Source of the DNA: Gammaproteobacteria bacterium
GTDB taxonomy: Bacteria; Pseudomonadota; Gammaproteobacteria; Diplorickettsiales; Diplorickettsiaceae
NCBI GenBank assembly: GCA_005877695.1
Contig: VBOA01000010.1
Span: 123,284-187,283, forward strand
Reading direction: 5' to 3'
DNA length: 64,000 nt
Shown here in pieces: positions 48,147 to 58,300 of the stretch (within the stretch, counting starts at the first letter, position 1; the number at the start of each line of letters is the position of its first letter). The position numbers and the translations under genes were made by a program. The notes under the pieces are model-generated. The model made no database searches, had not been told where the DNA came from, and saw nothing but the letters and a program-made list of their open reading frames with translations.

Positions 48147-49550
48147 ATGCCGGAAAATCTTAAAAAGATGCGCCTAGAAACCGATAGTATGGGGAGCATT
48201 GAAGTACCCGCCGATCATTATTGGGGCTCCCAAACCCAGCGGAGTATCCATCATTTTGCTATAGGTAAAGAAGATATGCCGCTGGCGGTAATCCATGCGT
48301 TTGCCATTTTGAAAAAAGCCACTGCCAAAGCGAATCAAGAGTTAGGCTTATTAGCGAAAGATAAATCTGATTTGATCATACAAGTGGCAGATGAAATAAC
48401 ATCTGGACAATGGGATAAAGAATTTCCATTACGGGTTTGGCAGACTGGGAGTGGCACGCAAACCAATATGAATGTGAATGAAGTGATTGCCAATCGCGCC
48501 ATAGAATTAGCGGGGGGAGAGCGCGGCAGTAAGAATCCAATTCATCCCAACGATCATGTCAATAAATCGCAATCATCGAATGATACTTTCCCGACAGCGA
48601 TGTATATTGCCGCCGCATTAGCGATTGTTAAACAATTGATACCGGCGATACAAAGCTTGTATGCTGCTTTAAGTGAAAAAATTCATGAGTTTAAAGATAT
48701 TATTAAAATTGGTCGTACGCATTTACAAGATGCTGTCCCTTTAACGTTAGGCCAAGAGTTTTCAGCTTATGCCGATCAATTAGAATCGGCTTTAGCGAAT
48801 ATCGAAGAAACATTACCCGGACTTTATCAGCTGGCAATTGGTGGTACGGCGGTGGGAACCGGCTTAAACACGCATCCTAAATTTGCCGAGTTAATTGCAA
48901 AAATTATTGCGGAACAAACTAAACTACCTTTTGTTTCTGCAAAAAATAAATTTTCTGCTTTAGCGGCCCACGATGCTTTAGTATTTGCGAGCGGGGGGTT
49001 AAAAACCTTAGCCTGCGCGTTAATGAAAATGGCGAATGATATTCGTTGGTTAGGTTCCGGTCCGCGTTCAGGTTTAGGCGAGCTTATTTTACCTGAGAAT
49101 GAGCCAGGTTCTTCGATTATGCCGGGTAAAGTAAATCCCACCCAATGTGAAGCGATGACGATGGTTTGTGTGCAAGTGATGGCCAATGATACCGCGATCA
49201 GTATGGCAGGGAGTCAAGGTAATTTTGAATTAAATGTATTCAAGCCTTTAATGATTTATAATTTTTTACAATCGATCGATCTATTAAGTACGGCATGTCA
49301 ATCGTTTGCACACTATTGTGTTAAAGGTTTAAAAGCCAACCGCGCTAAGATTAAATATTTTTTAGAAAATTCACTGATGCTAGTAACGGCTTTAAACCCT
49401 ATTATTGGTTATGATAAAGCCGCAAAAATTGCACACAAAGCACTCCATGAAGAAACGAGTTTACGCGCAGCGTGTTTGTCATTGGGTTATTTAAGTGCTG
49501 AAGAATTTGATAAGGCGGTGGATCCGAAAAAAATGTTAGGGCCTAAATAG
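48147..49550 (+). CDS. fumC: Fumarase class II
   Basis: Oxygen-stable TCA-cycle enzyme interconverting fumarate and malate. 467 aa; an N-terminal [51 protein letters not shown] (catalytic His), [18 protein letters not shown] and the superfamily signature [16 protein letters not shown]. Complete. Convergent with dapF, 12 bases apart. Confidence 0.97.
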   Translation: MPENLKKMRLETDSMGSIEVPADHYWGSQTQRSIHHFAIGKEDMPLAVIHAFAILKKATAKANQELGLLAKDKSDLIIQVADEITSGQWDKEFPLRVWQTGSGTQTNMNVNEVIANRAIELAGGERGSKNPIHPNDHVNKSQSSNDTFPTAMYIAAALAIVKQLIPAIQSLYAALSEKIHEFKDIIKIGRTHLQDAVPLTLGQEFSAYADQLESALANIEETLPGLYQLAIGGTAVGTGLNTHPKFAELIAKIIAEQTKLPFVSAKNKFSALAAHDALVFASGGLKTLACALMKMANDIRWLGSGPRSGLGELILPENEPGSSIMPGKVNPTQCEAMTMVCVQVMANDTAISMAGSQGNFELNVFKPLMIYNFLQSIDLLSTACQSFAHYCVKGLKANRAKIKYFLENSLMLVTALNPIIGYDKAAKIAHKALHEETSLRAACLSLGYLSAEEFDKAVDPKKMLGPK

Positions 49551-49562
49551 GGCACAAAAAAG

Positions 49563-50396
49563 TTAATCAATACTGCCCTCATAGACCTTAGCAGGAGTGC
49601 CGCGCAAAAAAACCGGTGACTTTTCACCTTCCCAACGTACCGTGAGGAGTCCGCCGGGTAAATTGACATTGACTTTTTTAGTGAGTCGATTCAATAAACG
49701 TCCCGCAATGACTGCGGCACAAGCGCCGCTACCACAGGCTTGGGTTTCTCCGACGCCACGCTCATAAATACGTAGATCAATTTGTTTCGGATCGCGAATT
49801 TTCATAAATTCTACGTTACATCCTTGCGGAAAATAAGGATGGGGATGTTGATTGAGATAAGTACCTAAGTCTTCTACCGGTACTTGATCTAAACAATTGA
49901 CTTGTATCACACAATGGGGATTGCCTAACGATAGCACACAACTATCAAATCGGCCGAAAGGTGTTTCAATCGGATGGATTGGCGGTGGTGACATATTAAT
50001 AAAAGGAATTTTTTCTGGTTCAAAAATAGGTAAACCCAAATTGGCAGTGACTTTGCCACTACCTTCAATAGTCAGTTCCAAGAGATTATTCATGGTCATC
50101 AATTGGATAGAGTTTTCGGCACAAAGTTTTTTTTCTAATAAAAATTTTGCAACACATAAGGCGCCATTGCCACATTGTGCGACTTCACTGCCATTGGCAT
50201 TAAAAATCCGATAATAAAAATGTGTGGATTTAGGTCGAGGTTTTTCGATTAACAACAATTGATCAAAACCGATACCCCGTTGTCGGTTGGCCCATTGGCG
50301 GATTAATTTACCATTAGGTTTAAAAGTTTGGTGTATGGCATCGATAATGACAAAATCATTACCTAATAAATGCATTTTGGTAAATTCAGTTTTCAT
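49563..50396 (-). CDS. dapF: Diaminopimelate epimerase
   Basis: Converts LL- to meso-diaminopimelate for peptidoglycan and lysine. 277 aa; the two catalytic cysteines lie in AQCGNGALCVAKF and TQACGSGACAAV, and the N-terminus FTKMHLLGNDFVIID is typical. Third gene of the lptM-lysA-dapF operon; 15 bases separate it from lysA. Confidence 0.97.
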   Translation of the reverse strand: MKTEFTKMHLLGNDFVIIDAIHQTFKPNGKLIRQWANRQRGIGFDQLLLIEKPRPKSTHFYYRIFNANGSEVAQCGNGALCVAKFLLEKKLCAENSIQLMTMNNLLELTIEGSGKVTANLGLPIFEPEKIPFINMSPPPIHPIETPFGRFDSCVLSLGNPHCVIQVNCLDQVPVEDLGTYLNQHPHPYFPQGCNVEFMKIRDPKQIDLRIYERGVGETQACGSGACAAVIAGRLLNRLTKKVNVNLPGGLLTVRWEGEKSPVFLRGTPAKVYEGSID

Positions 50397-50411
50397 TCAA
50401 AATTTTTGAGC

Positions 50412-51656
50412 TTAATGCGTAAGCTTTTCGTTTGACCATAATTGCTCTAGGGTTTCACGGGTGCGAATTAAAAAGTATTGATTTTTATCGACCATAACCT
50501 CTGTGGGTCTCGGTCTGGAATTATAGTTGGAACTCATCGAAAAACCATAAGCACCACTATCCATCATAGCTAAATAATCGCCTGATTGTATAGCCAGCGG
50601 TCGGTTTTTAGCAAAAAAATCACTACTTTCACAAATAGGTCCGACAACATCGTAATTCTGCACTGTTTGGTCGCGCTGGATGATGGGCAATATCGTGTGC
50701 TCAACTTGGTAGAGTGCAGGACGAATGAGATCATTCATGCCGGCATCGACAATAGCGAAGTTTTTCTCGCCATTGGATTTAAGGTATTCAACTTTGGTTA
50801 CCAGTATGCCGGCTTGCGCAGTAATAGCGCGACCTGGCTCGATGATTAATTGGAGTTTGGTCTTGCTTTTTTTTAAGCTATTTAAAATTTTTTGACAATA
50901 GTCTTGCGGTGTAGGAATGTTTTCTGATTGATAGGAAATGCCTAAACCCCCACCTAAGTTGATAGTTTTCAATTCAATACTTTCATTTTTTAATTGTTCG
51001 GCCAGATCTAAAAGCTGTTCGATGGCTTGTAAAAAAGGATCAAGTGTAGTGAGTTGTGAACCTAAATGGCAGCTAATTCCCTGGATTTTTAGATGTTGAG
51101 ATTGGGCTGCGCGACGATAGAGTTGCAGGGCAGTATCTGCACTCATACCAAATTTGGTTTCTTTTAAACCAGTGGTAATATAAGGATGGGTTTTGGCATC
51201 GATATTAGGATTGATACGTAAGGCAATGCTGGCCACTTTATGCAAATTTTTGGCAATAGATTCGATTCGAAGTAATTCTGACTGGGATTCAACATTGAAA
51301 CAGCCAATATTCGCGAGTAAAGCGGTTTTTATTTCTTCGCAGGTTTTACCTACACCAGAAAATACCGTTTTTTTTAGATCCCCGCCTGCTTGCATGACAC
51401 GAGCGAGCTCTCCGCCTGAAACGATATCAAACCCCGCTCCCCATTTTGCGAGGGTTGCTAAAATGGTCAGGTTAGAATTAGCCTTAACGGCATAACAAAT
51501 TTGCTGCGAGTTTTCTAACAGTTGCTTAAATGCACACCATTGCCGTTGTAAAATAGCCAGTGAATAGATGTAACAGGGCGAACCAAATTCGGCCATTATA
51601 TTGGCAATAGGGACTTCTTCTACGTGTAATTCGCGGTTTAAATAATGAAAAGACAT
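50412..51656 (-). CDS. lysA: Diaminopimelate decarboxylase
   Basis: A PLP enzyme making lysine from meso-diaminopimelate. 414 aa; the PLP lysine is in ICYAVKANSN near residue 57, followed by FDIVSGGELARVMQAGG, CHLGSQL, LNLGGGLGISY, EPGRAITAQAG and the C-terminal GAYGFSMSSNYNSRPRP. The start codon overlaps the lptM stop by one base, so the two are translationally coupled. Confidence 0.97.
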   Translation of the reverse strand: MSFHYLNRELHVEEVPIANIMAEFGSPCYIYSLAILQRQWCAFKQLLENSQQICYAVKANSNLTILATLAKWGAGFDIVSGGELARVMQAGGDLKKTVFSGVGKTCEEIKTALLANIGCFNVESQSELLRIESIAKNLHKVASIALRINPNIDAKTHPYITTGLKETKFGMSADTALQLYRRAAQSQHLKIQGISCHLGSQLTTLDPFLQAIEQLLDLAEQLKNESIELKTINLGGGLGISYQSENIPTPQDYCQKILNSLKKSKTKLQLIIEPGRAITAQAGILVTKVEYLKSNGEKNFAIVDAGMNDLIRPALYQVEHTILPIIQRDQTVQNYDVVGPICESSDFFAKNRPLAIQSGDYLAMMDSGAYGFSMSSNYNSRPRPTEVMVDKNQYFLIRTRETLEQLWSNEKLTH

Positions 51657-51799
51657 TATGATGACGGTTTAGCAAAATGATGAGGGATATAAACCGATGG
51701 TTTTTGATCAGGTAAATATAATGGACCCATTTGTCCACAGCCGGTTAAGAAAAATAACATACTGAGATAAAAAATAGATTGATAGTAATTTATTGGCAT
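51656..51799 (-). CDS. lptM: LptM-type small lipoprotein
   Basis: A 47-aa lipoprotein: a hydrophobic signal (residues 7-18), the lipobox LTGC with the acylated Cys21, then the family motif GQMGPLYLPDQKP. LptM (YifL) lies directly before lysA or dapF in many gammaproteobacteria and stabilises the LptDE translocon that inserts LPS. Its TAA overlaps the lysA ATG by one base. It is short enough to be missed by length-filtered gene calling. No strong ribosome binding site is visible. Confidence 0.9.
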   Translation of the reverse strand: MPINYYQSIFYLSMLFFLTGCGQMGPLYLPDQKPSVYIPHHFAKPSS

Positions 51800-52321
51800 A
51801 ACGATTAAAGTTAAATAAAACTGTAAAAATAACAAGCGTTTGAAAAACTCACAAGCGCTAAAAATTTTTTACTAAGCCTTTGAGCAGGACATAAATATTA
51901 GAAATAGTATAAAAATTTATCGCTATTATAGAGTTTATTTTTACCGAAATCCAAGCAGTATACCTAATCTTATCTCGGTCGCCAATAAAATCTAGTCTTA
52001 TTTTAAGGATAAAAAAATATTTAATTAAAATAGTTTCAGTATAAATGTTAGTTTTTTATGAACTAAAAAGCAACGGGCTTGAATGACAGAAAAAACACCC
52101 AGCTTTATTGTTTTTTAATTTTTAATAAAAAAATCCTATCATTTTTATTTTTATTTTTTTAAAAAAAATTTATTAAATTCTTCGATAAAAATGGGTCATT
52201 TGAAAAAACATTATAAAAAAGGTATTTTAAGGACATTTGAAATCAGAGTAAAAAAAATATATTTTTTAAAAGCATACTATAAAAATTCTTGAATAATAAA
52301 AAAAACAATAAGGAGAAGTTA
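51800..52321. other. Very AT-rich leader upstream of the giant toxin gene
   Basis: About 520 bases with no credible frame. From about 52000 on it is dominated by A and T runs, more so than other gaps in the window, which would suit control by a nucleoid protein and marks the edge of the accessory region. It contains the ribosome binding site AAGGAGAAG just before 52322. The leftward lptM promoter should lie near 51800-51860. No terminator or repeat was identified. Confidence 0.5.
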
Positions 52322-55300
52322 ATGATGAGAATCAATTCTGTAAGTAATATTCCCCCATACTCAACAGAGAAAAAATCATCGAATAAGCTAAATACTCAAA
52401 GTTCCTCACAAATACTTAACAAGATAAAAAATTCTTCAGCTAAAAAAATCGTTAAAAGAAAAAATTTAGCAAATTTTTCAAAGAAATTTAATGATGATCT
52501 TTATCGATCAAAAGAATTCAAAAAATACCTAAACAATAATATCAATGCTCGCTACAAGCGTGGCTTAGATAACAATTTGGTTGCCGCTACATATAAAGGG
52601 GATTATAACTATTGGCTAAGTCAGGAAGATATTGCAGATATTGGCCGGTTAAAGTATCAAGGTTTTCAAACACATGTAAATTATGATAGCCATTTTGAAA
52701 TAATTGGTTCTTTTACTCAATTTAAAAAGATTGTAAAAAGATTTAAAGAGAGAGCCTGTAATAAAGCTGCAACTATCCCAGGTACTAGAGGTACGGTCCT
52801 TACCTTAATCATTCATCAATCAGAAAATCACTGGGTCAGTTTAGTTATTTTTAGAGATTTGGGCCACATCACAGCTATTTATTTAGATTCAAAGAGTCAA
52901 GCTCTTCCAAAGGAATATCAAATTTTTCTTAGTAAAAATACCATAGAACTTGTTAATTTAACTAAGCATTTTACCCAACAACAAGATGCTCACAATTGTG
53001 GTTTGTGGGCCTTGGAAAATGCTGGGGATATCAATTTAATGTTGCATAATCATGAAGACATTCTTTGGGCAGTTAACCAAATAGAACGAAAGCGCGATAA
53101 ACTATATTTTGAGACACTCCGAAAAGAGTTGGCTCAGACATTAGTTGACGATTTATATTGGCGTAATCGGCATCCCAATTTTTATGCAGAATATACTTCA
53201 TCCGATCAAAGTACTTCAGTGTCTGATCGGTCTTCCAGGACCAGTCCAGAAGAGGAACCTGCGCTTAAACGGCCTAAATTCGAACCTATTTTTACATTAA
53301 ATGATAGATTGACTGTATTTTCTGAAGCTTTTATAGCGAATTTTGGCCAACGTTTGGCGGCTTGTCATGTCATTGCTAGAGAAGGAAGAATATCAATAGA
53401 GGCCCTGCAAACTGAGTTAATAACAGGGATTACTGGTAGTTTATTGGGAATAGCGTTTTCTGAGTGTGGTGCAGGTAATTGTATGGGAGTTGTTCCTTCA
53501 TTAGCTGCGTCTGCCAGAGCAATTTCTGGAAAGTTATTGATTAAGAAAAAATCTGCACAAAGAATTACTAAATGTTTTGATGGGTTGGAGAAGGCACGTT
53601 TAAGTATCATTTTAACTAAGGCAGCCTATAACATTTTTTCTAGTTATGAATATCAGTTTATCCATATTAATGATAAATCAGGGATTCAAGTGGCAATGGA
53701 GAAATTGGCCGATGATGCGGTCGATAGAATTATGAATTTTTTAAAACAACAGAAGCCTAATGGGCTGATTATGTCCAACGAATTATTAGAAAAAGGGCTA
53801 TTGCAAGGTCCATCCCAGTCGTTTTTTGACCCGAATTTAAAACTATTGCAACTAAGCGTTAAAGGAAAAACCCTTATCAATGATCAACTTGAAACGATTG
53901 ACAATGAAATATCGATTATTTCCAGTAAACTTTTTGAAAATGTAGGTGTAATTGCATTTGATACTGAAATGCAAGTAAAAAAATTCTATATATCCAAAAA
54001 ATATCCTCAAAAATATGGCAATCGACGTTTATTTGACTGGGAAAAAGAGATTAATAGTGATTTAAAATTAGGCTTACGAGCCAAATACTCAGAGGTTACT
54101 CAAAATTCTGATTATCAATACACTTTAACTCCCGAAATGGCTCAAACCGAAGCTGAACAAATTAAAGTTTCAATAGAAAATAAAGTACTTCCGGCTGATA
54201 TGCCGGTTTTGAATATCAAACAAGAAAATAAACAATCTATTTTATTCAATTTACGAGAACCGATTGCTTATTTTACCGGAAGAGAGGAATCGATCAGAAA
54301 TTTACATGATATATTATCAAAAAACTTTAATATGGCAGTTATTTCACCGTCATTGATGCCTTCTTCTGTAATTAAAACCGATAATGGTGGATCAGTTCAT
54401 TCTCATACCTTAACAGCAACTCCTCAGCAAGACATACCATTATCTATCAGTGGTTTAGGGGGCATAGGTAAAACGCAATTAGCCTTACAATATGCCAAAT
54501 TATACCGAGATGAGTACGATAATAATATTCTATGGATAAATGCAGAAGCAATTGAATCTTTAGATACATCGTTTTTTAAATTAGCAAATAAAATAGGTTT
54601 GGAAACCAAGAATCGCTATGCTCAGGATAAGGAGATTAATGAGATCGCTGACATGGTTTATCAATATTTTAGCGATAAAAAAAGTTTGTTTATTTTTGAC
54701 AATGCGGAAGATTTTCGTAGCATAGAGACTTATTTACCCAAATCTTTACTAGGTAATAAGCCGACGATTCTTATTACATCGCGTTTTAGCCACTGGAAAA
54801 ATGTAGCAAGTGTGTTAACACTGAATGTCTTTACCGACTACGAAGCACTATCATTGTTTAATAAAATTTTAAAAAATAATATTGATGCATATCAGATTTT
54901 TACCTTGAATAAAATGTTGCAAGGTCTACCTTTAGCCTTAAATCAAGCCATCGCTTATATTCAGTTCCAGAGAGAAACCGATCCTGAATTTTCCATCGAT
55001 CAATACATTGAGCTCTTTAAAAGAAAAGCCGAATTATTATTAAACTATAATTTGGAATATAACAATGATCCCTACCTGAAGACTGTTTTTACTACCTGGC
55101 TGGTGACTTTAGATAAAATTAAAATGATTCCTGAACTAGGTTCAGTTGCTATCGAACTTTTAGATCACATGATTTTTCTCGATCCAGAGAATATTTCCCC
55201 GAGTAATTTTTTTGCATTAAAGGATCTGCATAATATAGATGGCGATTATATATTTGAGAGTTTTAAGGAGTATACCGATCGGATAAGAAAGGGGATGTTT

Positions 55301-58300
55301 TTACTAAAAAGCTATTCTTTGCTGAATTCTGGTGTAGATGGCAGCTATACCTTACATCGATTAGTCCAACAAGTGCATCGCATTACTATTGAAAAAGATC
55401 CGATTAAATTTGAAAAAATGGTCTTAAACACACAAGCACTTTTTAGATATCAAAATGAAGATCAAAAAAATGATAGTCATTATTTACATTTTTTACTGTA
55501 TATGATTGAACATGAGAACTCGTCGGCATTATTAGGAGATAATTGTATCGAAAACCTGTTTAACAAACTCGCTAATAAGGAAATAAAATATTGGTTTTAT
55601 TTTCTCGATTTAGCCTATCGCAAATTTACTCGAAAACGCTATCTTGAGTTTCTAGCGGATTCTTTAGCCTACTGTAGAAAGGAGGGTTTTACTTCTTTAG
55701 TGACTGAAATGCTTAACTATTTTGAAGATCAATACGAATTAGCTAATTTCAATTTAGAAGATATTGTGGATATGTTTAGTCGAATTGAATATTCTAAGGA
55801 ATATGAAATCCGACGCTTTTCAACAAAACCAGAAAAAAAAATTCAACAAAAAGAAGCCATCCATCTTATTGCTGAATTAAAAAAGAAAATATTTGGAACT
55901 TACCATAATTATAATTCATGTCTTTCTTCGCAAAACTCAAAAAAGAAAAGGAATGTGTGTTCAGATGAAGAGATGCAAGAATGGATAGAAAATAAAGAGT
56001 ATGAAAGCAGTAAAGCGCATGTAGAGAAAGTAGGACGAATTTCGCATTATATTAATTCCGGATTGATCACTAAAGATATCTTATCTGAACTCATTCGAGG
56101 TGAATGGGAAGAGGTAGCCGTTAATGTAGAGTTTATACTCGGTAGTCAAATTCTTGGAAAAGTCTCAAATCTCATGCTAATTCAAGGAAGTCGGTATGAA
56201 GGTGAAGCCCATTTACTCGAAAAAGAATTAGGTTTAGAAAATCCAAAAATATGGTCTTTACTTCTCAGTGAAGAAGTTACTTTTATTGGAAAAAAACTGC
56301 TTTTAGGTAAGGTTTTACAAGTAGGGGCTAGCTTTGTCGGCAGTGCCACCGATCTTTTAGCTATTTATAATTTAAGACAAGCGATTGAAGCCTATGAAAA
56401 TGGGGATAAAACGGTAGTTCCAGAAATAGTGGGCACCAGTGTTATTTCCGTAACGGGCGCGACTGGACTGGGCTTAAGTGTTTCTGCAGTGCTAGGCTAC
56501 ATAGAAAGATCGACACTGAGACTGATTAATCCTTATTTAGCCGCTTTTTCTGCGCTGGTTTGGTTAGGCACGAGTTTATATAAAACCGAAGCGCAAATAC
56601 AAGCACTCCAAAAATATGTGCATCTTTCTGCGAAAGAACATTATGTTGAATTCATGCGCAATTTTTTAAACTATCCACCTTCAAGCTATTTACAAGCTAA
56701 ATCGAATAATGGACAGTTAGTTTTATATGCGCTTGATTTTTTAAAAAATAATACCGATTTTAGATGGTATATTGCACCGATTTTTTCTGCAAATAACATT
56801 TACTATGAAAATAGTACCGTTCTTTTAGATCATGAGCGACCCATCGAATTATCTGTCGTTACACCGGATGAACCCTCTGAAGGTCATTTGGCATGTCTGC
56901 CGGGTGTTCCTGAAGATAATAAAAGCGCTAGTCATTTCGCTTATCTTTGTAATGGTGCTTTTGGTTTAGAATACCTCATTCATCGAACCGCGGAAGTTGC
57001 CTTAATTAACTTAGGATCTGGAAATGATACTATATTTGCTATTCCAGATTTCCCTAATTATTTCTTAGTACAAAAAGGCAAAAAAATTTATAGGGGAGGA
57101 GACGAAGGAAATATTTTTAGATTAGAAAGTAATGCCACGACCGGAAAATTGACCGGTGGAAGAAAATCCGATGCTTTGATTCTTGAACAATTCCATTCTG
57201 AAAAAAATACTTATTTATTTATTGATAGCGATGGTTTTTTATGCGATAGAGTAGGTCCATTGGAAGACTTTACACCTGAACCTTGTTCCAAAAATAACGC
57301 AATCGAACTTAATAAAATTAATCAGGTTTATGGTCGAGAAAAACAGCAGGACGTCATTTATTTAGATCCAGCCATGCAATTTATCGATGGCTATGGTGGC
57401 TATGATACAGAACATGCCGATATTTTCTTCATAACCGAACGGGCTTTTCCAAACCCAAGCTTAGTATTGAGAAATAATACCTTAGTTTTATTTCCAATCA
57501 ACAACTGCATTCAGTCTGTTGATTACCAAATTCCGGCTACAGAAATCGGTAAAGCAGAAATTCGAACCAATTTTTCAGCAACGGTCAAACATCGATTCTT
57601 TTTTAATACGCTTCTCGAAAATATTCTCAGCATGAGAGTACAGAATGACACGTTAACCGTCTCAGTATTTGTAGAAGACGATACTGATGTGTCAACATTT
57701 ACGATTACGCTTTATGATCCGAGTTTTCTCAGTGAAGGTCAGCCTCATTTCAAAAATGTCACTAACTTTGAAAAGCGTAGTTCTTATTTTTTTGAGAATA
57801 TGGAGATTAAGCTAGTCAATAATGAACAGCTCTTTGCTCAAGAAATTTTAGAAAACGGTAAAACCTTGGATGAAAAGATTGTGCGTTTTGCAGAATTAGC
57901 CAGCCATTTAGAAAAAACCATGACTATTCAATTACTTAATAATGAAACCTTAGTTATTGGTGGAAGAAGTCATGACTATTTTTCTCTTGATGGTTCTTCA
58001 GTCAGTCATTTGAATGGAAATGGTGGTGAAAATGTTTATCTTATTATCCCGCCTAAAAAAAATGTTTTATTTCCTCTTGCAGATATCACACTCTATGCAA
58101 GCCCAAGTACTCAATCTGATTTAAATGAACAGATTGATACCTTAAATTTATGTGTAGTGAGTGACTATGTAAAGAAAAAATGTCCATATGCTGTCATTTC
58201 TTTTGAACTCTTGCTTGAAGGTTCTGATCTTATCTTGAATCTGATCAGTTATCTGCAATCAGGAAAATGTACAGATGTTAATGAAATCTGGGAACTGGCT

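Noticed and set aside
48827..49186. 119-codon frame antisense to fumC
   Set aside because: It is a shadow of a well-conserved enzyme gene and lacks its own ribosome binding site.
52022..52290. Possible PmrA-type regulatory repeat upstream of the giant gene
   Set aside because: The region is so A/T-rich that TTAA-containing matches are expected by chance, and no properly spaced pair stood out.
52289..52321. TTG start for the giant protein, 11 codons upstream
   Set aside because: AGGAG at 52311-52315 lies inside that extension and is properly spaced for ATG 52322.
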